A stretch of DNA of 19,336 bases from Kerstersia similis (GCF_965139615.1 NZ_CBCSIQ010000040.1:1-19336), one strand, 5' to 3'; counted from the stretch's first letter, positions 1 to 8,124 are shown. Made by a program: numbers and translations. The notes: a model not told the origin generated them from the letters alone.

Positions 1-278
1 GGGGAGGGGTGTTGCTGGCCAGGTGGGAGATAACGCTGTTCCCAATCCGGGGTCAGCTGGCGCAGGTTGTCCAGCGGCTCCTGGGGCAGATCTACCGAAG
101 GTGCGCCAGCAGCGGGGACGGGCTGCGCCAAAACGGTGGGTATCACGCCTGGTGTCAGCCCCAGGGTCAGCAACAGGCCCGCAAGTACGGGAAACCGGGA
201 ACGATGAATAAATGGCAAAGCAGCCCCTGGCAGCAAAAATGGTGAATGCAGGCTGGGCGGGAATATCCGGGCAGTCAT
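1..278 (-). CDS. Exported protein, N-terminal part only (candidate Slam-type outer-membrane protein)
   Basis: This is the 5' end of a gene running off the left edge; 92 codons are open. From the ATG at 278 the product reaches a clear signal peptide: basic HRSR, a hydrophobic run PVLAGLLLTLGLTPG, then a likely cut after VLAQ. A proline-rich mature start follows (PVPAAGAPSVDLPQEPLDNL, then RQLTPDWEQRYLPPG). An in-frame TTG at 218 has a better ribosome site (AGGGG at 224-228, 5-base spacer) and would put HRSR near the N terminus, so the true start may be 218. No conserved domain is visible in the fragment. It follows the TbpB/hemophilin-like gene by 112 bp on the same strand. In known hemophilin-type clusters that position is often held by a Slam (DUF560) translocon, so Slam is the leading guess from context only. 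A TonB-dependent receptor or an unrelated exported protein remains possible. Confidence 0.55.
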   Translation of the reverse strand, partial: MTARIFPPSLHSPFLLPGAALPFIHRSRFPVLAGLLLTLGLTPGVIPTVLAQPVPAAGAPSVDLPQEPLDNLRQLTPDWEQRYLPPGQQHPS

Positions 279-313
279 GTGCCCATGGACCCGCTGCGCC
301 ACTGAGTGGCAAC

Positions 314-334
314 GCCAGCGGCAACACCACTGGC
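314..334 (-). promoter_or_regulatory. Intergenic hairpin between the hemophilin-like gene and its downstream neighbour
   Basis: The minus-strand RNA can form a 9-bp stem with a GUU loop: GCCAGTGGT pairs with GCCGCTGGC, counting two G-U pairs. It lies 57 bp after the stop of the upstream gene and about 35 bp before the ATG at 278. No U-tract follows, so it is unlikely to be a full terminator. A 3'-end stabiliser or partial attenuator giving much more secreted protein than partner protein fits better. That role is inferred. Confidence 0.4.
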
Positions 335-390
335 CCCATGCATCTGAAATGCGAGGGGCCAGGCGTGTTGACCTTAGTCCAGCACGCGGT

Positions 391-1179
391 TTATTGCTTG
401 GCAGCCAGGCCGTAGTTGTTCAGCAGGGCTTCCAGGGCCGGGCCGTACAGGCGGCCGGCGACTTCTTCGGCATTGGGGCCGAACACGCCCAGGTCGTATT
501 TGACGCCTGCCAGGGCGGCCTGCACATCCGCATTGTTGGAGGTCAGCGTCGTGCTGCCCTCGAAGACACCGAGGTTTCCGTCGGCTTGCACTTTCACTTC
601 GGCTTGGTGCAACGCGCCGCCAATCGTGAAGCTGCCGGAGGTGGGACGCGCGCCGGTAATGCCGGCTACGGAACCTTCGCCGACCCACTTCGTGCCGTCA
701 TTGCTGATGGTGTAGGAGAACGTTCCTTCGGTGCCTTCGATATGGTTGAAGGCCACGCCGTTGTACTCCAGCGTGGTGCTTGTTGCCAGCGTGTTCAGGT
801 AGCCGTTATCGGTGAACTCACCGACGGCTTGCTGCACAAAGCTGCGGTCTGCACCGCCCTGCAGGATGTTGCCAACCACGGCCGAATACTGCTGGCGGTA
901 GATGCGGTAGATCGCATTGCGGTTGGTGCCGCCGTCGTTATAGGTGCCGACGATGCGGGTATAGTCGTTGACCGGGAGTTCGGTGAGATCGAAGACCTTG
1001 CCATCGCCCGGGGTGTAGGTCACATTGTCATAGTTGAAAGAACCCTTGTAGATCGCGCTGCTGAGCGTGAAGTCGTCCAGTGCAGTGTTTTCGAAGTCGA
1101 ATGCCTGGGCAGACTGGCTGCCCAGGGCCAGCATGGCGGCGATGAGCGCGGGAACGAGGGTTTTCTGACGCAATTGCAT
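391..1179 (-). CDS. Secreted TbpB/hemophilin-like protein (putative heme- or iron-ligand-binding)
   Basis: The product has 262 residues. A classical signal peptide spans residues 1-26 (basic MQLRQK, hydrophobic LVPALIAAMLALG, cut after QSAQA). No lipobox cysteine is present, so the mature protein should be soluble rather than lipidated. The mature part is rich in Gly/Asn/Thr/Ser and predicted beta. Residues 90-102 (IYRIYRQQYSAVV) resemble the VYKQxHSAL segment of factor H-binding protein and the same region of hemophilins. Residues 231-242 (GVFGPNAEEVAG) match the FxGPxAxExxG signature of the TbpB-type C-terminal barrel. The size is close to that of hemophilin HphA. The ATG at 1179 has GGAG eight bases upstream and starts the signal peptide directly; an upstream ATG at 1218 would add 13 unneeded residues. 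Secretion would need a Slam-type partner, which may be the truncated gene downstream. The family is a motif-based call and the ligand is unknown. Confidence 0.68.
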   Translation of the reverse strand: MQLRQKTLVPALIAAMLALGSQSAQAFDFENTALDDFTLSSAIYKGSFNYDNVTYTPGDGKVFDLTELPVNDYTRIVGTYNDGGTNRNAIYRIYRQQYSAVVGNILQGGADRSFVQQAVGEFTDNGYLNTLATSTTLEYNGVAFNHIEGTEGTFSYTISNDGTKWVGEGSVAGITGARPTSGSFTIGGALHQAEVKVQADGNLGVFEGSTTLTSNNADVQAALAGVKYDLGVFGPNAEEVAGRLYGPALEALLNNYGLAAKQ

Positions 1180-1274
1180 GTTTCTGCTCCATGTGTGAGG
1201 AGGGGTGAGAGGGGACACAACAGGAGGGCGGCAGAAAACCTTGCATCGTATTTCCTAGTGAGAGGAACCCGGCA

Positions 1275-1282
1275 GGGGGGGG
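1275..1282. repeat. Poly-G/C tract of 8 upstream of the secreted hemophilin-like gene
   Basis: Eight consecutive G on the plus strand (eight C on the coding strand) lie about 95 bp upstream of the start at 1179. Just upstream on the coding strand is TATAGG, a possible but weak -10; no good -35 was found. Tracts of this kind can vary in length by slippage, but eight is short. Confidence 0.35.
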
Positions 1283-1471
1283 CTGTCCTATAGAAGACGC
1301 ACGAAGGCTGGGCTCAGGCACCTGGCAAAATCATTGTTTTTGTTAATCACCAGTGAGTCCCAATAGATTGTTTAGGTAGCGGAGCGATGACGGGCTTACT
1401 GCCTTGCGCTTGGCGCAGGCGATTGATCGCCGTTATTCCTGGCGCATGGCCGCAGTAGGCTTGGTGGGGAT

Positions 1472-1499
1472 AAAAAACTGCCCCTGTGCAGGGGCAGTT
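1472..1499 (-). terminator. Rho-independent terminator of the receptor/lipoprotein operon
   Basis: On the minus strand AACTGCCCCT pairs perfectly with AGGGGCAGTT around a 4-base loop, and the second arm runs directly into a run of T (six T in total at the end, counting the arm). It starts 20 bp after the stop of the second DGT-repeat lipoprotein. It should end transcripts of the region C operon and separate it from the hemophilin-like gene, whose start is about 290 bp further on. Confidence 0.93.
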
Positions 1500-1519
1500 G
1501 GTGGTGCTCAGTCCGGCAA

Positions 1520-3445
1520 TCAGGAGAGTTTGATGTGCTGGATGAAAATTTCGCTGCTTTCCTTGTCCTTGACCGCTTGGGTGCCGGCTGCCGTGCCATC
1601 CGTCAGCCAGTATTGCTGGTTGATGCTGGCGCCCTGTGTTGTATTGCTGTCTTCGGTGCTGGTGCGTACGGTGATCAGAACCTTGTTGCCTATGGTGTTG
1701 ACGCTGCTCAGCGCGCATTGGGCAGAGGCGCAAGCGCCGACAGCAGGGACGATGTTATTACCGGCAACGTCCGGGAACAGGCGTTGGGTGCCATTTTTGC
1801 TGCCGTCCGATCCATAGAGGTGCCCATCGGTGCCGGTGAATACCACGAGGTCACCCGCTGCATGCAGGGTTGAGCGCGTGAGATAGGCGGGGGCGCTGGA
1901 GTCGCCGGTCAGGACGATATCGGGAGATGCTGTTTCTGCCGGCAGGACAGAGACCTTACCGGCGCTGTCCACTTTGTGAAGCAGGTTGCGGGTTTGATCA
2001 TTGACCAGGAAATAGATGGCATTGGGGGTTTCCGTCAGCAGTGTGATCTGTTCGCCGTTGCTGAATGTCGTCAGCGGGATGGTGCCTGCTGGCGTACCGT
2101 TGGTTTTGTAGAGTTGTTGCGGTGCCTTGTCCTTGAGGGTTTTGACATCCGTTCCCTTGACGAAGTAAAGCTCGTCTTTAAGTGTTGCCAGGGTGCTGCC
2201 ATAGTAGCCAGGGATCAAGTCATAGGCCGGTGCCAGCAGCTTGCTTGCATCTTTCGGTGTGCCCGCCTGCGTGCCGTCCGTGGTGCCCAGGAAGGTTAAG
2301 CTTCCCGGCTTGCTCCCTATGGAACTGTAGTTGCCATAGTAGGTTGTGGCACCTACGCGTGTCACGAACGTGAGTGACTTGTAATCCGGGCCCAGGTCGG
2401 TCTTGGGCGTCAGGAGCAAGGTGGCATTTTCGCTGTTGTCGAGGCTGCCGTTGTCATTGAGTTTGTTAGCGTATAGCTTGCTGCTGACATAGATGAAGGT
2501 ATTGCCAGCAATCTCGCAGCTCGAAGGGATGTAACTGCAGAATGGTGCCAATGTCTTGCCGGTGTCATTTTTCATTGTCACGGCATCAAAGTCGGTGCCA
2601 TTCCTGGATTCCAGCGCCTGTGTGGCAATGGTGTACACCCAGATCCTGTCGTTCCAGATATTCGTGATTCGGAAATCGGATGAGCCCGAGCCTGCAGCAA
2701 AATCGGCGGCCAATCGGGTCTGAGCAGGTGAGCCGTCGGATGACCAGAGCTCGCGGCCATGCGCTTCATCCGTTGCGGCAAAATAGGCCTTGCCCTGGAA
2801 GTAATCCGTGACAGGGACGGTTTGCAGGCCGGTCGCACCAGTGCTGCCGAACATGACTTCATGGCCTTGTGCATCCTTGAGCCATTGCGCCGTTGCGTTG
2901 TCGGTATCTATGGATAGATAACCGACGAGCGCCTGGCGAAAGCCGGTGGGGCGTCCGCCGTCTGCTTTCCAGTCGCGTACCAATTGCACTTGGCTGCAGC
3001 GTATGTCGATGACGTTGTCTGTGGCGGGCAGTGCGTTCAGCGTCAGGCTGCCGTCTTCGTGTACGGAGCCCAGCCCGGTATCGGCAAACTGGCATTGCAG
3101 CAGATAGCGTTGCGGTTGTGCCGGCTGGACGCTGGTGATCCGCAGGATGCTGCCACTGCTGGTATGGGCCAGCTTTCTGGTGGCCGTGGTGTTGAAGGAT
3201 TCGGTGGCAATAACTTCCTCGCCAGCAAGCTGTTGCAGCGTCATGCTGGCGCCGACCGGCAATTGGCTGACTGATACGGAAAGGGAAGCGGTCACAGGTT
3301 CCGGCGTGCTACCGCCGTTGTCGCCATCACCATCGTTGGTGCCGCCGTTGTCGCTGCCACTGCTGCCGCCACCGCAGGCGGCCAGCAGAATGGCCAGCGT
3401 GTAGGGAGCCAGCCGAGGCAGGCCAGTCGAGAGGAATTTACTCAT
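1520..3445 (-). CDS. Large lipoprotein with DGTxxGT repeats (paralogue 2)
   Basis: The product has 641 residues and begins with a lipoprotein signal: LAAC lipobox, Cys24, then a Gly/Ser/Asp/Asn-rich tether to about residue 48. Position +2 is Gly, so the inner-membrane Asp retention signal is absent. An N-terminal beta domain (about 50-180) contains Cys118 and Cys150. The rest carries spaced motifs of the ELWxSDGTxxGT kind, near residues 232-243, 385-396, 445-455, 543-553 and 612-622, with Cys pairs at 303/310 and 572/577. Such repeats suggest beta-propeller or stacked beta-sheet blades. The ATG at 3445 has GGAG eight bases upstream and fits the lipoprotein signal; starting at 3532 would place 29 residues before it. 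It shares N-domain cysteines, repeats and length with the neighbouring gene, so it is a tandem paralogue. A surface or outer-membrane accessory role in iron uptake is inferred from the receptor operon; the function is unknown. Confidence 0.82.
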   Translation of the reverse strand: MSKFLSTGLPRLAPYTLAILLAACGGGSSGSDNGGTNDGDGDNGGSTPEPVTASLSVSVSQLPVGASMTLQQLAGEEVIATESFNTTATRKLAHTSSGSILRITSVQPAQPQRYLLQCQFADTGLGSVHEDGSLTLNALPATDNVIDIRCSQVQLVRDWKADGGRPTGFRQALVGYLSIDTDNATAQWLKDAQGHEVMFGSTGATGLQTVPVTDYFQGKAYFAATDEAHGRELWSSDGSPAQTRLAADFAAGSGSSDFRITNIWNDRIWVYTIATQALESRNGTDFDAVTMKNDTGKTLAPFCSYIPSSCEIAGNTFIYVSSKLYANKLNDNGSLDNSENATLLLTPKTDLGPDYKSLTFVTRVGATTYYGNYSSIGSKPGSLTFLGTTDGTQAGTPKDASKLLAPAYDLIPGYYGSTLATLKDELYFVKGTDVKTLKDKAPQQLYKTNGTPAGTIPLTTFSNGEQITLLTETPNAIYFLVNDQTRNLLHKVDSAGKVSVLPAETASPDIVLTGDSSAPAYLTRSTLHAAGDLVVFTGTDGHLYGSDGSKNGTQRLFPDVAGNNIVPAVGACASAQCALSSVNTIGNKVLITVRTSTEDSNTTQGASINQQYWLTDGTAAGTQAVKDKESSEIFIQHIKLS

Positions 3446-3580
3446 GGAAATCGCTCCGGTGAAGGATGGAAAAGGAATGTCTGCCCGAACGGTGAAGGGC
3501 AGAGGCCAGTCGATGGCCTGCGCTGTGGCCACCGGTTGGAGATAGTGGATTTAAAAAAATGGAATTAACTATCCGCCATG
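3446..3580 (-). other. 135-bp spacer between the two lipoprotein genes with small inverted repeats
   Basis: This is the only sizeable gap inside the receptor/lipoprotein group. On the minus strand it holds GGCCA/TGGCC and CTGCCC/GGGCAG inverted repeats and, next to the upstream gene, GATAGT/ACTATC arms flanking an A/T-rich loop with seven T. None makes a convincing terminator, and no clear -35/-10 pair was found. It may reduce or stabilise the distal transcript. Confidence 0.25.
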
Positions 3581-5497
3581 TCAGTAATACGAGGCATAGC
3601 TGAAACGGTTGCCTGCCGTGTCCGAGACGGCAACCGTGCCATCAGGTGTGCCATCGCTAACCCAGAAAAACACGTGGTATGCGTCGCCAGTGTCGGTGGT
3701 CAGAAGGTTGCGTGCCCGGATCAACAGGCGGTCGTTGAAGACGGCGATACCACCGGATGTGCTGCAAGACAGTTGGCATTCCGCTGCCGTGTAGGTGAAG
3801 CTGACCTCAGCGTTCGGGAACAGGCGCACAGTGCCTTCTTCCGTGCCGTCGGTGCTCCAGAGATGATTGGTCATACGCGTGTAGTTGGATGCGTCATCTC
3901 CAAAGACGATACGGTTACCCACGACAAACAGCTTGGCGCTATCGCCGCTGCCCCTGTCATTGCGTGTGTTGGGCATAACGGTTGCCGGGTTTGCAATGAA
4001 TTTTGTGCCGTGATTGGTGCCGTCGCTACGGTATAGCGCTCGAATGGGAAAGCCTGACTGATTGTCGATCGTGGCGCTGAAGGCCAGAAATTCGTCAGTG
4101 GCGGCGATGTCGGCAATTTCCGCCTGCGCGTAGTTGGCGTATGTCTTCAAATCGAAGACCATTTCGGTGCCGCTGGGTGTACCGTCGGTGCGCCACAGCT
4201 GGCTTTTGTCGAATTTGAAGTAGAGGTAATTGCCGAACTGGGTGAACAACTGGGCGTTGTTGGCGCTACTTGCGATGACCTGGTCGATCAAGGTTTGCGT
4301 GCCGCTCTCCGTGCCGTCTGTCGAGTAAAGGCGGTATAGCTTGCCGCTACTGGTATATTTTCCGTAAACGAGTTTGCCGCCAATGGTGTTGTCCCACGAC
4401 GTATTGAAGCTTACGCCAGCAAGCGCCGGGAGTTCCGTAATGGTGCCTGTGGCAAGGTCTTTACCGTAGTAGGACAGGACACCTTTGCCATCCGCCGCTT
4501 CGGTACGCACGGTGTACCAGAGCTGGTCTCCGGCGACTTGGTAGCTGACGATATCCTGCTCTGGTTCGAACACGGTACTGAATTGGCTGCCGGCGTCTGT
4601 GCCGTCCGTTTGCCAGCTTTCATATGGCCGGTAACTGAAATGCAGCCATTCCGGGTTGCTGCCGCGTTGAAAGCCTGAGGACGAATACAGCGTACCCCCT
4701 TGCCAGATATCCCAGAATTCAGAGTGCGTTCTGGTCTTGCTACCATCACGGGCAGTAAAGGTCAGCAATTGTTGGTCACCGTCTTGACCTGATGTTGTGC
4801 CGATGCCCGTTTCCCCGGAGACCGGGTCGGTGAAATTCAGAATCTGTTTGCCGCCAGCAAAGCGGGACATGGCGCCAAGCGAGAAGTCCTTGCTTGTCAT
4901 CTGGTTGCCCTGGCTGTCGCGCAGCCAGGCAGCCTGGGCGGTGTCCAGGTTAAGGCGCAGGATATAGCCGATATTCGGGCCGCCGGCTCCAGGGGCATAT
5001 TGGGTACGTAGTAGCCGCACGCGTCCGCAACGCACGGTCTGCGTGGCGGTCTCGAAGCCTTCCTTGAGCAGCAGGCTGCCATCTTTTTGAAGGCTGCCGT
5101 TGTTGCCATAGCTGGTGAAGGCGCATTGCACCAGGTATTGCTGTGGCGCGCCGACGATGACCGGTTCCAGTTTCAGCACATCACCGCCCTGGGCGCGCAC
5201 GTTCAAGGTCTGGGCGTCGGCGCTGCTGCCCTCAACGGCGAGCGTGTTCTGCGTCTCGCCGCTGGTGTGTAGGATGGGGAGTCTGCTGCCTGTGGGCAAG
5301 TTGCAGATTTTCAGGGTCAGGCCGTCGCCCGCAGCCGTCAGGTTGCATTCCTGGGTGCCGGAGGTGTCGTCACCCGGGCCACCATTGTTGTCCGAGCGCC
5401 AGGCGCTGTCACCGTCGCCACCGACGCAGGCAGCTAATGTGGTGCCGATGCAGACACTGGCAACAAGATGGGGAACGAAAGAGGATTTCACTGTCAT
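3581..5497 (-). CDS. Large lipoprotein with DGTxxGT repeats (paralogue 1)
   Basis: The product has 638 residues. The signal peptide ends in a LAAC lipobox with Cys24 and is followed by an Asp/Gly/Asn-rich tether to about residue 48. Residue +2 is Val, so outer-membrane sorting is expected. The N-terminal beta domain contains YLVQCAF (Cys125) and VRCGRVRLLR (Cys157), matching YLLQCQF and IRCSQVQLVR in the paralogue. Six repeats follow near residues 293-304, 389-400, 433-444, 487-498, 545-556 and 610-621 (for example QLWRTDGTPSGT and HLWSTDGTEEGT), with a Cys pair at 574/578. Regular spacing of these W/Y-x-x-DGT-x-x-GT units suggests propeller-like blades. Its ATG is only 14 bp after the receptor stop, and its weak ribosome site (GGAAAG) overlaps that end, so translation is probably coupled. 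A co-receptor, ligand-capturing or receptor-plugging lipoprotein is plausible; the function is not established. Confidence 0.85.
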   Translation of the reverse strand: MTVKSSFVPHLVASVCIGTTLAACVGGDGDSAWRSDNNGGPGDDTSGTQECNLTAAGDGLTLKICNLPTGSRLPILHTSGETQNTLAVEGSSADAQTLNVRAQGGDVLKLEPVIVGAPQQYLVQCAFTSYGNNGSLQKDGSLLLKEGFETATQTVRCGRVRLLRTQYAPGAGGPNIGYILRLNLDTAQAAWLRDSQGNQMTSKDFSLGAMSRFAGGKQILNFTDPVSGETGIGTTSGQDGDQQLLTFTARDGSKTRTHSEFWDIWQGGTLYSSSGFQRGSNPEWLHFSYRPYESWQTDGTDAGSQFSTVFEPEQDIVSYQVAGDQLWYTVRTEAADGKGVLSYYGKDLATGTITELPALAGVSFNTSWDNTIGGKLVYGKYTSSGKLYRLYSTDGTESGTQTLIDQVIASSANNAQLFTQFGNYLYFKFDKSQLWRTDGTPSGTEMVFDLKTYANYAQAEIADIAATDEFLAFSATIDNQSGFPIRALYRSDGTNHGTKFIANPATVMPNTRNDRGSGDSAKLFVVGNRIVFGDDASNYTRMTNHLWSTDGTEEGTVRLFPNAEVSFTYTAAECQLSCSTSGGIAVFNDRLLIRARNLLTTDTGDAYHVFFWVSDGTPDGTVAVSDTAGNRFSYASYY

Positions 5498-5511
5498 GCT
5501 TTCCGGTGCGT

Positions 5512-8124
5512 TCAGAATTTGAGGTTGAGCGACGCCGAGACATTGCGCGGCGAGCCGTAGTAGCTGGAGGCGTTGTTGGCGAAATAGACCTTGTCGAACA
5601 GGTTGCCGATGTTGAAGCCCAGCGTGGCGTGCTTGTTCAGGTCGTAGCGCGCCATCAGGTCCCAGACGGCATAGCTGCCTTGCGAGAAGTTGTAAACCTT
5701 GCCGGAGTAGTCGTTGTATGTCTGCTGCCAGGTGTGGCTTTTCCAGCGGACGCCTCCGCCCAGCGTGAGGCTGTCGGTCAGCTTGTAGCTGGTGAATAGA
5801 CTGAAGGTGTGTTTGGGACGGTTGAAGTCGTAGCTGGTCATGACGTCGTCGTAGGACGGCGGCACGTAGGTTTGGTAGTCGTATGACTTCAGGTGCAGGT
5901 AGGCGTAGCCGCCATTGATCATCCAGCGCTCGCTGAGCTGTCCAGCAATGGACAGCTCCAGCCCGCTCAGCGTGGGGCCGTCGGTCGCTTCCACCGGCGT
6001 GCAGTCGCCGTTGGCACTGTAGGGGTTGCGGCAGGACAGGCGCGCCGGGTCGCCGTTCGAGATTACCGTCTGGTAAATGTAGGGCACGTTCCGTTCGTGC
6101 ATGCGGAACAGGGCGGCCTGCAGGTTCAGGTTGTCGTCGAACAGCGCGCTTTTGACGCCGAGTTCCACGGTATTGCCTTCGCGTGGCGGCATCAGGCGGA
6201 AGCGTACGCCGTCTTCGATTTCCTTCTGGGTGACGCCGCGGACAACCTGTTGGGTTTTATAAATGCCGGTGTAGCTGAGATAGGCAGAGGTCACCGGGGT
6301 CAGTTCGTAGATCAGGCCGGCATATGGAATGAAGCGCCTGGGGTAATGAATGCTTTGCGGATAGTTGTCGAGCCCGGCGCTGCCGTCTGCGGTATAGCCT
6401 TTGACGTCCAGGGCATACTTGTGCACGCGCGCACCCAGGATGAGTGAAACGCGCTCCAGCGGCTGTATCTTGGTGCTGAGGAAGGCGCCGTATTGCTTTT
6501 CATGGTTTTCATAGATGGGGCCGTGCAGGTCAACCAGATAGTTGCCTCGGCACTTGGGCAGGGCGATACCACCGTTGTTCCAGTCGTCCAGGTTGATGGA
6601 GTCGGACTGGTTGCAGTACCAGTTCCGGTCCTCCGTGAACCAGCTCGGGTTGACGACCTTGCCCTTGTATCCATTGAAGCCGACGGCCAGCTGGGCGTCG
6701 CGGCCAAACAGCTGGAACTTGCCCAGCAGGGTGACATCCAGGTTGTGCAGCGTATTGTCGGTATTGATGCGGCCGTAGCTCAGGCTGGCCGCATTGTTGA
6801 CCGGGTTGTAGTAGTTCACGCCTATCATGCCGTACACCCGGTCAGGCGAGGATGAGGTGTGCTGGTAGGATGCGTTCAGTTTCCAGTCGTCATTGAAATG
6901 ATGGCGGGCATCGACGAACCATTGGCGAGTGTCCTGCTTGGCATAGGACCATTGCGTAGCCGAGTTGAAGTGCCGCCCTTTGTCGCGGAACAGTTCATAG
7001 ACACTGTCGGTATCCGTGCGCATCGACGAGCCGTGCGGCGTGGCATCGTCAACGTGCTTGCCGAAGCCGGTGAACCCGGCCGAAACCGTGGTGTCCTCGG
7101 ACAGGTCGGCCTCGAGGATGCCGTAGAACATGCGTGTCTTTTCATGGACGCGCTCCATCCAGTGATTTCCTTCCGCAGCGACGGCGACCATGCGGCCTCT
7201 GAAGCTGCCAGACTCATTGAAGGGTTGCGACAGGTCAACTTCGGCGCGGCGCTTGGCGTATGTGCCATAGCTCAGGCTGACCTGGCGTAGCGGTTCGTAG
7301 CCAGGGCGCTTGCGCACGAAGTTGATGCTGGCCGACGGGTCACCGGTGCCGGTGGTCAGCCCGGTTGAACCTCGGATGATTTCAACGCGTTCATACAGGG
7401 CGGTATCCATGCTGGCCAGCATGTCGGCGCCACCGAACATGCTCGCGGTGGTGGGCATGCCGTCGATCTGGAAGTTGTTGATGGCGTAGCCGCGCGAATA
7501 GAAAGTGGCGCGGCCGGCGCCAGGTACGCCGAACTCCTGTACCGAGACGCCAGGGGTGTTTTTCAGGATGTCCACCACCTGGAACAGGTTCTGGTCTTCG
7601 ATCTGTTTCTGGGTGAAGATGCTCAGGCTTTGCGGTGTTTCCTTGATGCTCAGGTCCAGTTTGGTGGCATTGCTGGAACGGCGCACGGTGTAGTTGGTGG
7701 CAGCTTCTTCCGCCGTGGTCGGGAGGTAGGCTCCGGCAACGGTAATGGCCGAAAGGGTGCGAGTTTCGTCGGTATCCTGGGTGCGCGAGGTGTCCAGCCG
7801 CCGGATGAGGATGTTGGCGCCGTCTATGCTGCCGCTCAGGCCGCTGCCGGCCAGCAGTTGATCAAGTGCCTGGCGTAGGCTGTAGTTGCCGTGCAGCGCT
7901 GGTGCCTGCAGCCCCGACAGCATGTCTGGTGTGTAGATCAGCTGCATATCCGCCTGCCGTGCGAGTTCATTCAAGGCGCGGTTCAGGGGTTGGGATTCCA
8001 GATCCAGGGCAATGGTGCTGGATGCTGCATTGCCCTGGCTCCAGGCCGGCTGCAGAGCGTCATGGGTATAGGCCAGAGTCAGCGCGATGAGTACCGGGGC
8101 CAGGGAAAACCGGAAGGAGGACAA
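5512..8124 (-). CDS. TonB-dependent ferric-siderophore-type receptor with N-terminal STN signalling domain
   Basis: The product has 870 residues. The signal peptide (1 to about 29) is followed by an STN domain at about 39-109 (LDLESQPLNRALNELARQAD, then NYSLRQALDQLLAGSGL). A TonB-box-like segment lies near 122-130 (RTLSAITVA), and the plug at about 158-270 has KETPQSLSIFTQKQIEDQ, YSRGYAINNFQIDGMP and IIRGSTGLTTGTGDPSASIN. A 22-strand barrel ends in ASLNLKF with terminal Phe. This is the FpvA/FhuE/FoxA type that moves a ferric chelate across the outer membrane and signals its presence through FecR to the ECF sigma factor. The start is TTG at 8124: AGGAG lies seven bases upstream, a TAG stop lies just before in frame, and no later start keeps the signal peptide. 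It follows fecR after a 164-bp gap with a candidate Fur box. The siderophore cannot be read from sequence alone. Confidence 0.95.
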   Translation of the reverse strand: MSSFRFSLAPVLIALTLAYTHDALQPAWSQGNAASSTIALDLESQPLNRALNELARQADMQLIYTPDMLSGLQAPALHGNYSLRQALDQLLAGSGLSGSIDGANILIRRLDTSRTQDTDETRTLSAITVAGAYLPTTAEEAATNYTVRRSSNATKLDLSIKETPQSLSIFTQKQIEDQNLFQVVDILKNTPGVSVQEFGVPGAGRATFYSRGYAINNFQIDGMPTTASMFGGADMLASMDTALYERVEIIRGSTGLTTGTGDPSASINFVRKRPGYEPLRQVSLSYGTYAKRRAEVDLSQPFNESGSFRGRMVAVAAEGNHWMERVHEKTRMFYGILEADLSEDTTVSAGFTGFGKHVDDATPHGSSMRTDTDSVYELFRDKGRHFNSATQWSYAKQDTRQWFVDARHHFNDDWKLNASYQHTSSSPDRVYGMIGVNYYNPVNNAASLSYGRINTDNTLHNLDVTLLGKFQLFGRDAQLAVGFNGYKGKVVNPSWFTEDRNWYCNQSDSINLDDWNNGGIALPKCRGNYLVDLHGPIYENHEKQYGAFLSTKIQPLERVSLILGARVHKYALDVKGYTADGSAGLDNYPQSIHYPRRFIPYAGLIYELTPVTSAYLSYTGIYKTQQVVRGVTQKEIEDGVRFRLMPPREGNTVELGVKSALFDDNLNLQAALFRMHERNVPYIYQTVISNGDPARLSCRNPYSANGDCTPVEATDGPTLSGLELSIAGQLSERWMINGGYAYLHLKSYDYQTYVPPSYDDVMTSYDFNRPKHTFSLFTSYKLTDSLTLGGGVRWKSHTWQQTYNDYSGKVYNFSQGSYAVWDLMARYDLNKHATLGFNIGNLFDKVYFANNASSYYGSPRNVSASLNLKF

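Noticed and set aside
277..1293. Long plus-strand open frame opposite the secreted hemophilin-like gene
   Set aside because: It is antisense to a gene with a clear signal peptide, ribosome site and family motif. Its composition is that of a shadow frame and no family was recognised.
1328..1351. A/T-rich patch before the hemophilin-like gene as a Fur box
   Set aside because: It contains AATCATTG-like and TTAATC-like pieces but no 7-1-7 symmetry; the match to the Fur consensus is too poor.
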